The position numbers were made by a program, and so were the translations under genes. Below the pieces are notes generated by a model that searched no databases, was not told the origin of the DNA, and saw only the letters and a list, made by a program, of their open reading frames with translations. Below, piece after piece: positions 45,631-56,479 of a stretch of 64,000 bases of DNA. The first letter of the stretch is position 1. Each line of letters begins with the position of its first letter. The stretch is from Capsaspora owczarzaki ATCC 30864 (Eukaryota > Opisthokonta > Filasterea), in the NCBI RefSeq assembly GCF_000151315.2, contig NW_011887292.1, forward strand, positions 271,304 through 335,303, given 5' to 3'.

Positions 45631-47161
45631 ATGACGCAGCCCATCCGGTACGAACTGTTCTTTCGCCTGGCAGCTGCGGGCCTCGCTCCTTGAACCGATG
45701 CCAATCAGCAGCATACGCTATTTGAGACCAGGGACAGCACTATGGGGGAGATTGGGGGGACTGGAGCGGCAACAATGCGGTGAGCGATGTCGTGAAAAGT
45801 GAATGAGACATGGGGGCTTTGGAGTGGCACTTGTAGTCCTGCCTGCGGACGACGCTTCACATGACGATGGCCAGTTGGCACTCGTTTGTGTGTTGTGTGT
45901 GCATCGGCAACACTCTGTGGGCTGATGTAGGGACTTGGGGACGGCGCACGGGACTGCAGCAACGGTTTTTCGGGTTTTGCCCTTGAAGCCCTCACTGCCC
46001 TTTTGCCTCTCGTCCTCTGGTCCCTCGGCTGGCACGTCTGGGCCTCCACAGACGCATGTCTGCACTGTATGCTATCAGCAGCCAATGCGAGCCGGGTCTT
46101 GGCTTGGCAGCAACGAAGGGAACAGAGTCGCATGCACCGAGACTGCTTTGTTCGCTCTCGTCTGCGTTTGCGCCCTCATCCTGTGCTTGCGCTGACGTCT
46201 TCCGGCCCCTAGCCTGCAAAATCCAATAAAGCATATAATTGAGTGCTGGATTGGCACGGAGGCTGGGCGCCAACTCGGCTGTGCGACGATGTAGCTCGGT
46301 TTGTTTGGCGATGCCACCGGCTTGAGCTGACTTTTTTTTTTTGCGATTTTTTTGAGTTTTTTTTTGAGTTTTTTTTTTTTTTACAACCGCCTCAATTCCT
46401 TTCGTTTCATTGCCACCCCTTCTTGTCCTCACTTTTCGCCTCTCGTCCTTTTGCTTGTTTTGCATTCTTGACGCAGACTTTACACCAAGGCCGTCGTCTC
46501 TGGCTTCAAGCGCAGCCAGCGCAACCAGGACCCCAACTCGTCGCTCCTCCGTCTTGAGGGCGTCTCCACCCGTGCTGACGCTACCCACTACCTTGGCAAG
46601 CGTGTCGCCTACGTCTACCGTGCCAAGCGCATCATCGACGGCAGCAACATCCGCGTCATCTGGGGCCGCATCACCCGCCCTCACGGCAACGTCGGCGGTG
46701 TCCGCGCTCAGTTCAAGTCGAACCTCCCCGCCAAGGCCTTCGGCGCTTCGGTCCGAGTTGTAAGTTTATCGCAGTTTGTTTGCAGCTTGGCGGTCTGTGG
46801 TTGGGCGAGAGAAAGAGAGAAAGCGAGAAAGAGAGAGAGAAAGTTAAAGCGAAATTGGAACGATCATACTCCTTCGTCCTGGTCGTGCAATGTTGTGGTC
46901 GATTGGGCTATTTCATGGCGCGCTTGCTCGAGGAATTGTGCGTTTGGTGGGAGGGGTGGTGGCTATTGCTCTCCTCCAAACGCGGAGTAGCATGTTGCGC
47001 CTTCACTATCTTTTCCAGTTCCCCCTCTCCTCCACTCATCCTCCAAAGCATCATTCACTGTCACTCTGCCTGTCACCGAGTTCACTCACCAACCCCGCCC
47101 TTGTTTTGCCCTCGTTCTTGTTTCAAACCATCCGCAGATGCTCTACCCCTCGCGCATCTAA
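45631..47161 (+). CDS. RPL35A: 60S ribosomal protein L35A (eL33)
   Basis: Three exons, 45631-45647, 46477-46759 and 47138-47161; phases agree, 107 aa. The 17-nt first exon encodes MTQPI and two bases of an Arg codon (donor GTACGA), then RLYTKAVVSGFKRSQRNQ, YLGKRVAYVYRAK, VIWGRITRPHGNVGGVRAQF and the 8-codon last exon MLYPSRI-stop, which is the universal eL33 C-terminus. It is a core protein of the large ribosomal subunit. The first intron is 829 nt and the second 378 nt, long for this window; ribosomal-protein introns often host snoRNAs, but I found no convincing C/D or H/ACA box set. Confidence 0.95.
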
Positions 47162-47487
47162 ACGACCTTGCAGCCTCCCCCGTGTCCCCAACTCGCCTGT
47201 GGGTGGAGATCCAATGTTCATATGTCGATTGCGCAATCTACAAGCGTTTGCCTAGCGTTGTGTGATTGTTGTGTGATTGTTGGTGGCCATATTGTTTGCG
47301 AGTACAATTTTTCTTGCTGCACGGCCTCCATTGATTTATTCGCTCTGTTCTTCAGCACGCCAAATTGTTACCAATGCTATTGCTGTGATGGAATTTCACT
47401 GCATGCATCACTGTAACTCGATTTTTATTCGCATGGCTGAAAATGGCTGAAATCCACTCTTTTCTCCAAAAACAACAAAAAACACAA
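47162..47487. other. Spacer between RPL35A and the papain-like protease
   Basis: Tandem intergenic spacer; T-rich, no gene seen. Confidence 0.4.
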
Positions 47488-49211
47488 ATGCGTGTTTCTG
47501 CGGGTTTGATTCTTGTTGCGTGTGTCGTTGCCGCGACCCTCGCCGAAGGTCTGTCCGTCTGTCTGTCTGTCTGTCTGCCTCCCATTCTTTTGCTGTTGCT
47601 GCTCTGTGTGTCGCATTGCTTGTTTGCCCCCCCCCCCAATGTCTTGTCCCTGCTTCACCTCGGCCGAAAGAGCGAAAGAATCAGCTTTTGAGTCCCTCAA
47701 TCAATTTTTTTATCGACTTATTGACACCTCCGAACGAGCTCACACATTGCAACTCACTCTGCTGCACTGCAACAACTGCTGCACCAACAACAACAGCGTC
47801 CACCTACGACGATTTCGTGGCGTTCAAGAAGCAGCACGACAAGCTGTACGCGTCCGCCGAAGCCGAAGCCAAGGCGTTCAAGAACTACCAGGCCAATTTG
47901 GAGCGCATCGTCGAGCTCAACCGCGCCAACCCTGGCACCACGTTCGGAATCACCCGCTTTGCCGACATGAGCCAGTCCGAGTTTGGCCACAAGATTCTGA
48001 TGGCTCCGCGCGCGCCCGTCGTGCACGAGGCCGCCCGCTACGCGCCGAAGCTCGATGTTCAGGACATTCCCGAGTCCTTTGACTGGCGCCAGCAGCTCGG
48101 TGGCGGCGCAGTGCGTCCCGTTGAGGACCAAGGCGACCTCGGCACCTGCTGGGCATTCAGCACCAAGGAGAACGTCGAAGGCCAGCAATTCCTCAAGCAC
48201 AACATTTCCATCACCCTGTCTGCCGAGCAGCTTGTCGAGTGCGATTACAACGACTGCTCGGGCTTTGGCGGCTGGCCCTACCTCAGCTACCAGTACATCA
48301 TGAAGAACTACGGCCTGATCAGCGACGACCAGCTGCCTTATTGCTCGGGTAAACCACTGGCAGCTTTTTGCGTGGTTCGTTGTGTTGTGCGATCTCGTTC
48401 GCGAGTGGCTGACTTTTTTTCCTTCTTCTTCTTCTTCTTTTGCTCTTGTTTGGCACCGAATTGACAACTAGGCCTCGCCTATGGCAAGCCTGGTTTCTGC
48501 TGGCCTTGCCTCGCCTCTCCTTGGAACTTTACCATGTGCGGCGACGAGAGCGACTACAACAACTCTTGCGACACCACTCGCCACTCCTGCGGGCTGGTGA
48601 CTCCCCAGAACGTGAAGGCCACTGTCATTGACTGGTTTGCTGTACGTTTTTGGGTCGTTGCTGTGGTTGTTGCTCTCTTCTATAGTCCTGTTCTTTTTTG
48701 TTGGCTTTTGGTTTTTTCTCGGAATTTGCCGAAACTGCAGCTCATTCGCTTGGTGCGGTCTGCTTGTGCTCCATTCCCCCCCCCATTTTCAAACACCAGG
48801 TCGAGAACAACGCCACCCAAATCCAGGCCCAGCTCATGACCACCGGTCCCCTCTCCGTGCTGTTGAACGCTGGCGAGCTCAGCCTCTACCACAGCGGCAT
48901 CTACTCGCCCATGATTTGCAACCCGGCCAACCTCGACCACGCCGTCCTGCTCGTCGGATGGGGTGTGTCTGGCAGCAAGCCGTACTGGATTATCAAGAAT
49001 TCGTGGGGTCCTACTTGGGGTCTGGATGGTGAGATTTGGCAGTCGTTGTTTTTCTTTTGTTTCGTGTTGCCGCAGTTCTGTCCTGACTTCTCTCGGCTTG
49101 TTGTGTTGACTTTTTTCAATTTTTTTTTTTTAAACAGGGTACTTCTGGATTGGTCGTGGCACCAACAAGTGTGGCATCGAATCCACCGTGACTTCGTCGA
49201 TTGTCTCTTAG
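47488..49211 (+). CDS. Papain-family (C1A) cysteine protease with inhibitor propeptide
   Basis: Five exons, 47488-47548, 47797-48348, 48472-48641, 48800-49028 and 49138-49211; phases agree, 361 aa. MRVSAGLILVACVVAATLA is a signal peptide. An I29-type propeptide follows (YDDFVAFKKQHDKLY, then ITRFADMSQSEF). The mature enzyme begins near PESFDWRQQ; catalytic elements are DQGDLGTCWAFST (Gln and Cys), LDHAVLLVGWG (His) and YWIIKNSWGPTWG (Asn). It should be a lysosomal or secreted endopeptidase of the cathepsin group. The usual Cys three residues before the active-site Cys (QGxCGSCW) is Leu here, and its usual partner in GCxGG is also missing (GFGGW), so one conserved disulfide has been lost as a pair. 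Confidence 0.93.
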
Positions 49212-49556
49212 TCGATCTGCTCGCTGTGCTTCACTGCACGTCCTTTTCCGCAAACGCCTGCGGTATTGCTCCAGTGGCGATTTTGGTCAATGTGTTTTCC
49301 CCTTGTTGAGGTCGTCGTTCGTTGCTTGAAGGCCTGAACTGAAATCAAAACCGTTGCATGGAAGTTGTCGCAGCTGTTGACGTTGAAATTGTAATTAGAG
49401 AGTACACGACCCATTCTAAAAAAAAAACCACCGAACTCGCATTGTTCGAACGTTCATCATTCAAGTGGATGGACGGATTTTCTGTTTGACTTTGCGATTT
49501 CTGTCGCCCAACGTGGCTGAACGAGGCTGCAACTGCCCAGGGTTGCACTCATCTAA
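49212..49556. other. Spacer before the second tRNA-Ala gene
   Basis: No gene or structured RNA seen; 3' UTR of the protease and tRNA upstream DNA. Confidence 0.4.
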
Positions 49557-49629
49557 GGGCTTGTAGCTCATTTGGTAGAGCGCATCGTTAGCATCGATGA
49601 GGTCAGCGGTTCGACTCCGTTCAAGTCCA
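49557..49629 (+). tRNA. tRNA-Ala (anticodon AGC), second copy
   Basis: Same 73-nt sequence as 44562-44634, including the G3-T70 wobble and discriminator A, followed by a T7 run. About 5 kb from the first copy, with two protein genes between; only a short AAGGGCTTG start and T-rich end are shared in the flanks. Confidence 0.95.
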
Positions 49630-49796
49630 TTTTTTTGCTTTGGATTCTTGTGGTTTTTTTTTTTTGATCGTTCCTACCAACTCCCGCTGACTCTCTCTCT
49701 CTCTCTCGCAACTTATCTTTCTCATATAGTCAATATTGTCGTGCACGATATTCATTCTCAGACCATCACCCCTCTCCACTCTTTGATTCTCAAGCG

Positions 49797-51674
49797 ATGC
49801 TCGCGTCTTCACGGCTCGCAGCGCAGCCGCTGTTGGCTCTTCGCAGCAGCGCCCGAAGGTACAAACCACCGAAAGAATCCGCTCACAGTCGATTTGACGA
49901 GTGTGCTTCTCAACGCAACCAGCGGACAGGACAAGTCAAGGGAGGGGTATCGGCGGGAGTGAGCGAGAGCAGAAGTGAAAAGCACGAGGCAAAGCGCTCA
50001 ATGCCTCGTCCCATCCCATCGTGCATCCGACGCGGGTGACCACCGACCAATGCCAGCTGTGGACTGTGCTAGTCTGCCTGCTTGATGGCACGAGACTTGC
50101 ATCCCGGCAGCTCTGAGCCGTCGATTGAGATTGCAGCAGAGAGAGAAACAAAAAAAAAAAGGACGAGATCCTCCTCATTTGCTTGTTCAACGCTCCCCTA
50201 CGCCCTTGAGCGAAAGGGGTGGTCATCGACTGACTAGCTTCATGTCGTGGCATTTGTAATCCAAACCCAGTCGCAAAAAGCCGAGCTCACTGGTGTGCAA
50301 TGTTGCTTTGACAGACTCCTGCATTCAAGCAACGCATCACAGACCACGACCACAAGCGCTGCTGCCGCTGCCGCTGCGGCTGTGACACCAAGTGCACATG
50401 CGCAACTCGATTCTGGAGATGCGATCGCCAAGGCATGGCTTGCGCGAGTGGCCGATGGCTCGTTCGCCCAATCGTCATCCGCTGCTTCAACCCTCGAAGA
50501 AGACCCCGTGGTGCAGGCCGTGCTGGACAACACGTATGCACCAGCACGCGACCAACACGCAGAGGCCACTTCGGAGACAGCGGGCTTCGAGCCGCTGACC
50601 AACACAACGCTCTCGCGGTTGCGACCACATCCGCACGTCAAGTACCCGTCGACGCTGTACGGCTCTGTGCGGCCACGCGCCGACAACGAAACGCTGCGCC
50701 AAGCCTTCTTCAAGCCGCGCGTGGATGCGCTGATGAAAACGCGCCAAGCGCAGGAGGAGGCCAAGGGCACGGCCGCGTCCTACACATACAACTCGCGCGT
50801 CGAGGCCTTGCGAGAGCAGGCTGCAATGCACGTCAAATTTGTCAGCGGCCGCAAGCGACAGGCCCCGCCACCGCTCACGTCGACCATGGATCTGATGCAC
50901 ACGATCGGCTCAGACCCCATCTTGCAAAAGCTGGTCAACTGCCTGATGGAGAGCGGCAAGAAGCGCGCGGCTCAAAAGATTCTCATCGACACGATGATTT
51001 TCCTAAAGATGCACTTTGTCGGAACCATTGTGCCCATGACGCGCCCTCTCATGTCCGCCACCGAGGCCCAAGCCGCCCGTCGTGCCATCTACGAGCAAGC
51101 AGCGTCAGCAGCAGCAGCATCGGCATCAGCAGCTGCGAGCGACGCGTCTGCTTCCCAATCGTCCAGCGCCCAGGCGAACGCCTTGGACTTGTTCTCGTTC
51201 GATGGTCTCCTTCCTTCCACCACCACCACCACCACCGCTGACAGTGTCTCGCAACCGACATTGAGCGTATCGTCAGACCTGGAAGGCGATCAGCCCAGTG
51301 CAGAGGTTGTTGCCGGCGCCGAGTTTGTCAGCGATTTTAAAACGCCGCTCGAATTCTTCTCCGTGCTCGACATGTTGCACGAGGCGATCGACAATGTCCG
51401 CCCGCTGATCGAGCTCAAGTCCACCAAGGTGGCAGCCTCGACATACCAAGTCCCATTCCCCATCCAGCCTGCTCGCCAGGTCTCGTTGGCGCTCAAGTGG
51501 ATTATCGACGCGGCCCGCAAGCGCGCAACCCACGGCCTCGCGCCTGCCCTGGCTCTCGAGATTTTCGATGCGTACAACCGACGCGGCACTACCATGAAGA
51601 AGAGGATGGACATGCATCGCATGGCCGAGGCCAACCGTGCCTATGCCCATTTCCGTTTGATGAAGCGAAAGTGA
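49797..51674 (+). CDS. MRPS7: Mitochondrial small-subunit ribosomal protein uS7m
   Basis: Two exons, 49797-49858 and 50315-51674; phase 2 junction fits, 473 aa. Exon 1 encodes MLASSRLAAQPLLALRSSAR, a textbook mitochondrial presequence. The uS7 core is recognised from DPILQKLVNCLMESGKKRAAQKI, PLEFFSVLDMLHEAIDNVRP, YQVPFPIQPARQVSLALKWI and FDAYNRRGTTMKKRMDMHRMAEANRAYAHFR, which bind the 3' domain of small-subunit rRNA. Two departures: an N-terminal extension of about 200 residues and an insertion of about 115 residues (about 245-360, Ala/Ser-rich) between core helices, where bacterial uS7 has a short loop. Confidence 0.92.
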
Positions 51675-51858
51675 ATGTGATTTTTTCTTTTTTTCTTCTA
51701 TTTGGAACAAAAAGACAAAGCTGTTTCTTTTTTGTTGTTTTTGTTTGTGCAATCGCAAGTACTTTTTTCGATCTAGGCATCAAACCATATGGGCTCAACT
51801 TGTTAGATCTAGATCATCTAGACCCAAACCACCTCAAACTTTGTCCAATCTGAATATC

Positions 51859-52185
51859 ATGCCTACCAAGCTAGAAGCACCAAATGGCACATTCTTCCAG
51901 GTACTCGTGCTCAAAATCCACAGCCGAGACAGAGCTCAGATTAACAAGCGTTTTGCAAAGCAAGTCGTCCGCTCAACGAGCATCGAGAATGCCGATAAAC
52001 TTTACAATTGGCCTTTTATTCTCAGAGCGACGTCTTCAAGATACAATACAGATGCTGAGAACGCATTGCAACACACGAAGGCGAGGTTGGCAGAGGGTGA
52101 ACGCTTGAAGATGGCTCAAGAAGCCAGAAACATGAAACGGCCCTACGGTGTCGTGCAGTTCAACAGGGCAGCCACAGAGCGCTGA
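51859..52185 (+). CDS. Small hypothetical protein, uncertain
   Basis: Open frame of 108 codons starting MPTKLEAPNGTFFQVLVL, rich in Lys/Arg/Ala/Asn towards the end (KARLAEGERLKMAQEARN). I do not recognise it. It is protein-like in composition, but its last 43 bases overlap the coding end of the minus-strand P-loop NTPase gene, and no intron or neighbour supports it. It could be a real small gene, an extra exon, or chance. Confidence 0.35.
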   Translation: MPTKLEAPNGTFFQVLVLKIHSRDRAQINKRFAKQVVRSTSIENADKLYNWPFILRATSSRYNTDAENALQHTKARLAEGERLKMAQEARNMKRPYGVVQFNRAATER

Positions 52186-53414
52186 ACGTGGCGCGAGTGA
52201 AGGGTGTACGTGTCGTTGGGATGGTAAGCGAGAATGTTGATGTTGGTGGCGAGGAGCTTTTTGGTGAGGTCTTTCCCCAGAGAGCGGTGCACGATGTTAA
52301 TGTGCAGAGCACCGTGAGTGAGATCGCAGAGTGACTTGTGAACGGCAGATGTTGCGTTGTGCATCTCGGAATAATCAATGACGTCTTGAAGGGAGTCTGC
52401 AGTTTGAATGGAGAGCTGAGTGGAGATCTGTTCCACAGTCTTGAACTGAAGGTCGTCTGCTAGATTGTTGAGCAGAATGAGACGCCCACCAGCAATCTCA
52501 GCGACCGCACGCTTGGCCAAATCCTCGTGGATGTCACGACGCACCAGATATGTGACAGCTTGTTGGTCGGTGAGATCACCCACTTCGACAACGCGAGCAC
52601 GAGTCATTGCTGACGATTCCTTGAGCGCGGGCAGATTCGAACCATCGCAGGTGACGAGAACAACATTGAGCAGCTGCTCGTCAGCAGCCGACTTGGCAAA
52701 TTTTTGAATCGCATGCAACAGTTCTGAACCCTGCTTGTCGATCTCGTCCACGGCATCGATGACGAGCGTGGCAACATGACCATGCTTGGCCTTGAACTGT
52801 GCGGCGACGTCCCGAAGACTGAGATCGAGTATCGCCCAGCTCTTGAACGGTTCTGCTGCCGATGTGACTTGCTCCATCTCCACACCACGGTCTTTGAAGT
52901 AGCCTGCCGTGAAGGTGAACTGGTTGAACTCGAACGCGAGAGACCCCGCCAGTCGTTTCGGCACATCAACGAGGAGCTCAGCGCCGACGATGTGGTAGAC
53001 AATGCCAGTGCGGTTGGGTCGGATGGCGTCGAGGACGGCGCTGGTCTTGCCGCAGCCTGTTTCGCCAACGACGACGGGGTAGCGCGTCACCTTGTTTGGG
53101 CGCAGCACCGCTTGAAGCATGGCCACAGCATCTGGGCGACTGACGTGGTATCCCTCAATGGGCGGGATCACGGAGCCGGCCTCGAAGCGAGCGAGCATGC
53201 GAGCTAGCACGATTTCGGGCGAGTGGGTCTTGGCGATCGTGTTCTTGTGGTCCAGCACGTGCTGAGCAACAAAAGCCGCCACAACCATAATGATGAATAT
53301 GGAGGAGACCGCGTTGGCGACCACGCCGCCGATGAAACCGAACACACCCCGAAAAGCTGGCTGCTGCTGAGCCGGGGCCGCAGCTGGAGCCGCCGCTGGA
53401 GCCGCAGCCGACAT
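52143..53414 (-). CDS. Membrane-anchored P-loop NTPase (AAA/STAND-like)
   Basis: Minus strand, single exon, 423 aa from the ATG at 53414. Residues 1-25 are Ala/Pro/Gln-rich; about 29-52 is a hydrophobic segment (FIGGVVANAVSSIFIIMVVAAF), a likely single membrane anchor. Walker A is GETGCGKT at about 117-124; a Walker B-like LVIDAVDEID lies near 220-230, followed by LNVVLVTCDGSN. The C-terminal about 130 residues are helical and look like a winged-helix or lid region. The style matches AAA+/STAND ATPases of the archaeal-ATPase type. The partner and membrane are unknown. Confidence 0.75.
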   Translation of the reverse strand: MSAAAPAAAPAAAPAQQQPAFRGVFGFIGGVVANAVSSIFIIMVVAAFVAQHVLDHKNTIAKTHSPEIVLARMLARFEAGSVIPPIEGYHVSRPDAVAMLQAVLRPNKVTRYPVVVGETGCGKTSAVLDAIRPNRTGIVYHIVGAELLVDVPKRLAGSLAFEFNQFTFTAGYFKDRGVEMEQVTSAAEPFKSWAILDLSLRDVAAQFKAKHGHVATLVIDAVDEIDKQGSELLHAIQKFAKSAADEQLLNVVLVTCDGSNLPALKESSAMTRARVVEVGDLTDQQAVTYLVRRDIHEDLAKRAVAEIAGGRLILLNNLADDLQFKTVEQISTQLSIQTADSLQDVIDYSEMHNATSAVHKSLCDLTHGALHINIVHRSLGKDLTKKLLATNINILAYHPNDTYTLHSRHVQRSVAALLNCTTP

Positions 53415-53581
53415 TTCGGGATAAAACAAGAAAAAACAAAAGAAGAAACTAAAAACTGCGCTGTCATCTTTCTCAGCTTTGGCAATCCATTGTCAACCCA
53501 TAATGAGTTGAATAAACCATCGTTCGATTTGTATTATTGTTCTTCCAAGACGTTCCTGATGATGCTGCATTGTGCCGCTTT

Positions 53582-53842
53582 TCAAAGCGGTCTGAGTGTT
53601 TCCGCAAAGCAAGTGGTTTTTCCAGAGCCCATTGGTGATTTGATGATGAGCATTGGAACATTGAGGTCGATTGACTTGATAATAGTGTCTCTCTTTTCGC
53701 TATCAGCGAGGTCGAGGTGCGTGTGGGATTTGTTCATCTTGGCGGTCATTGGTAAATAGCAAAATAGTGTCTTGGATGAAACCAATTTGTTCGACTTTTC
53801 CCACTTTGACGCCAGGTCATACCCCCCCCTTACACACAGCAT
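53582..53842 (-). pseudogene. Orphan P-loop fragment resembling origin-binding/DEAD-like helicases
   Basis: An open frame of about 85 codons (in-frame ATG near 53751) contains TIIKSIDLNVPMLIIKSPMGSGKTT, a Walker A motif of the SPMGSGKT style seen in origin-binding-protein and related superfamily-2 helicases. It stops 15 residues after the motif, so the rest of an ATPase is missing and no downstream exon with DEAD-like motifs is visible towards 53415. Either a decayed fragment of a helicase (possibly from a mobile or viral element) or chance. It sits in the divergent spacer between two active-looking genes. Confidence 0.35.
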
Positions 53843-56437
53843 GATTACCGAGACAATTCATGGTGATCGCGACGATGGACATGTCTACGCAGTCGTCATT
53901 CTCATCCTCCTCGTCATGTCCGGCTTGGTCCATTCGAGTCTCAGTGGCGCCACTCCTGGCCACGGTGCTGACTCGAATCTCAAGCCCAGGTCCGTCTCGT
54001 CTTCACCCTCATTCTTGGCATCAACGTCGCCATCATTGCCATCATCGCTGCAGCTGCCTCCGTCCGCAGAGTCCGCCGTCACAGCAGCAGCAGCAGTGGC
54101 CAATGGAGTCGGCTCGATTGGCAACGCGGCAACGAGCTCGACGACGCCAAAGAAGGCCGCATTCACCGGGTTTCGCCAGTCGCGCCCCATGAACGAAGGC
54201 CTCGCCATGCTCAATCCGTACCTGACCACCGATGTCGAGGACCGCGAGGAGGACAAGCGCCTGAACTTTCTTCAGAGGTGAGTGTGTGTGTGTCAGAATT
54301 GAAGCACAAAGTGACCGCCTTCTCGTCGTGTAGTATCTTGTGCTCTTGTGCTCTTGTGCTCTTTGTCTTGCTGATGTAGAGTAGAGTAGAGTAGTGGATG
54401 ACCGTTGAATGGAATGGGGGTTTCGATTGAGGTTTTTGCTGTGAAGTGAATTGAGTGGGGGGGGGTGGTGGGTTGACAGGTGGCGAACATCAGTCACGCA
54501 CACGCAGTCAACAATGTTTCGGTTATCAATCTCGAAGGTGTGCCCACTCAGACACAAATAGAACATGCTCTTAAGGGAGGGAGAGAGAGAGAGAATATCA
54601 CACTTAGATGGACAGAAAAAGAAAAAGAAAAAACTTTCAGAACAACAAGGAGCGTTCAGACCGACCGACTGACTGAGACAAATTTCCGAGCACTCACGAA
54701 CGCCGAATGGGACTTTTTTTTCTTGTTTGCTTTAGAATGATCATCTCCCCAAATCCGTCCGATCTGCGACTGCAGATTTTGCACCGGTTGCCAGAGCAGT
54801 GGGGCGTGGATGTCAAGCGCGTTGCACATTTGGAAATGACCACCTGGTACAATCCGCTCAGTATTCTGTCCACGCTGGTCAACGTGCTGGTCACATTGGC
54901 GATTGGCGAGCGCACGGATACACGGCCACTCTACGCACTCATGGACACGGTCGACACTTTGACCCAAGAGCTGCATGGGCTCAAGTCCGGTTCTGGCTTT
55001 GCGACTCCCCATCCTGCCACGCCCACGTCGACGGCCGCTGCCATTGGTGCGTCGGTCTCAGCCCTGGTCATGTCGTCTCCGATCGCCAGCCCCTCCACGC
55101 ATCATACTTCCTCCAGCAACGAGCATTCAGCGAGCGGTGCCTATGCGTCCAAGCGTCCGGCAAGTGTCGACACCACCGCGCCACCCACGCCGTCCATGCT
55201 GCCTCCTGGTCGCGACTTTAAACCGTGGCATTCGTACGACAGCCACGGCCAATCCGTCTTCACTCTTGATTTCGTCGCCGACACGGGCGACGGCTGGAAT
55301 TCCACCTTCACCATCGCGACCCTGCTGGCCCAGCCTCGCCTCGACGTATTGGATCCGAAGCACGGTTAGAGAGCACTGCTTCTGTTGGGATGGGTATCTT
55401 CTGTCATCGTTCCGTTTGCTTTGTGGCCGGATTGCTGACTGCCCCTTCTGATTACAGGCGAATACATCTGTCTTGAGCGCGGCAAAGTGCTCGTTCTTGG
55501 TGGCGATTTGTGCTATCCCGACCCGTCCCCTCAAAACTACAAGAGCCGGTTTGTCGAGCCGTTCAGACATGGTGAGCTCTCTGACCCTGGTTGTTCCGTC
55601 CTGCAAAAAACCTTGTTCCACATCAACCACCAAACCTTTCCAATGGTGTTCCTATTCTGATTTTGTTTTTGTTTGTTTTGTTGTTTTTGTTTGTTTTGTT
55701 GTTTTTGTTTGTTTTGTTGTTCTTGGTGTTGTACTACTTCGGGGGGGGGCGGGGGCGACTTTGATAGCGCTTTGGCCAGAAAAGGACTTTCGTTCTGGAT
55801 TTGACATTGAGCGGCGACACATCACCTCCTCCACGCATCCGCATGCTTTTGCCATCCCCGGAAATCACGATTGGTTGGACGGCCTGGTCGCCTTCCGTCG
55901 TGTCATGTGCAGCGGGCATCGACTCGGAGGTTGGGTCTTGCCACAACGCCGCAGCTACTTTGCGCTCCAACTTCCTGATGGCTGGTGGTTGTTTGGCATT
56001 GACGATCAGCTGACCTACGATATCGACGACGGCCAATTCCGTTACTTCCGAAACGTGGCTGCTCACATGGCGCCAACCGACCGTGTAATTGTGGTACGTA
56101 GCAAACGCAGGTTTTTGTTGTCTTTGCTGATTTTTCTCCTGCTGTTGACTGAATTCCCGTCAAAATCCCCATTTCTCCTCATGCTCTTCTTTTCGGATGT
56201 TGGACACAACCAGGCAATGCACCGTCCGTTTTGGATTTTGGATGGACACCCACGCGAAGTCTTGTCGGTCTTGTTCGACAAGGCGTTGGGTGACAAGCTC
56301 AAGTTAATCCTGGCCGGAGATTTGCACTTTTACAGTCGACACGAGCGTCAGGATGGCAAGATCAATATGATTGTTGCAGGGGGTGGAGGGTAAGCACGCG
56401 ATAGCGTTTTTTTTTTTTTTTTTTTTTGCATTTGCTT

Positions 56438-56479
<42 letters not shown>

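Noticed and set aside
45648-46476. snoRNA candidates in the RPL35A intron (CTGATGT near 45922)
   Set aside because: No paired C and D boxes with terminal stem, nor an H/ACA hairpin pair, could be assembled by eye.
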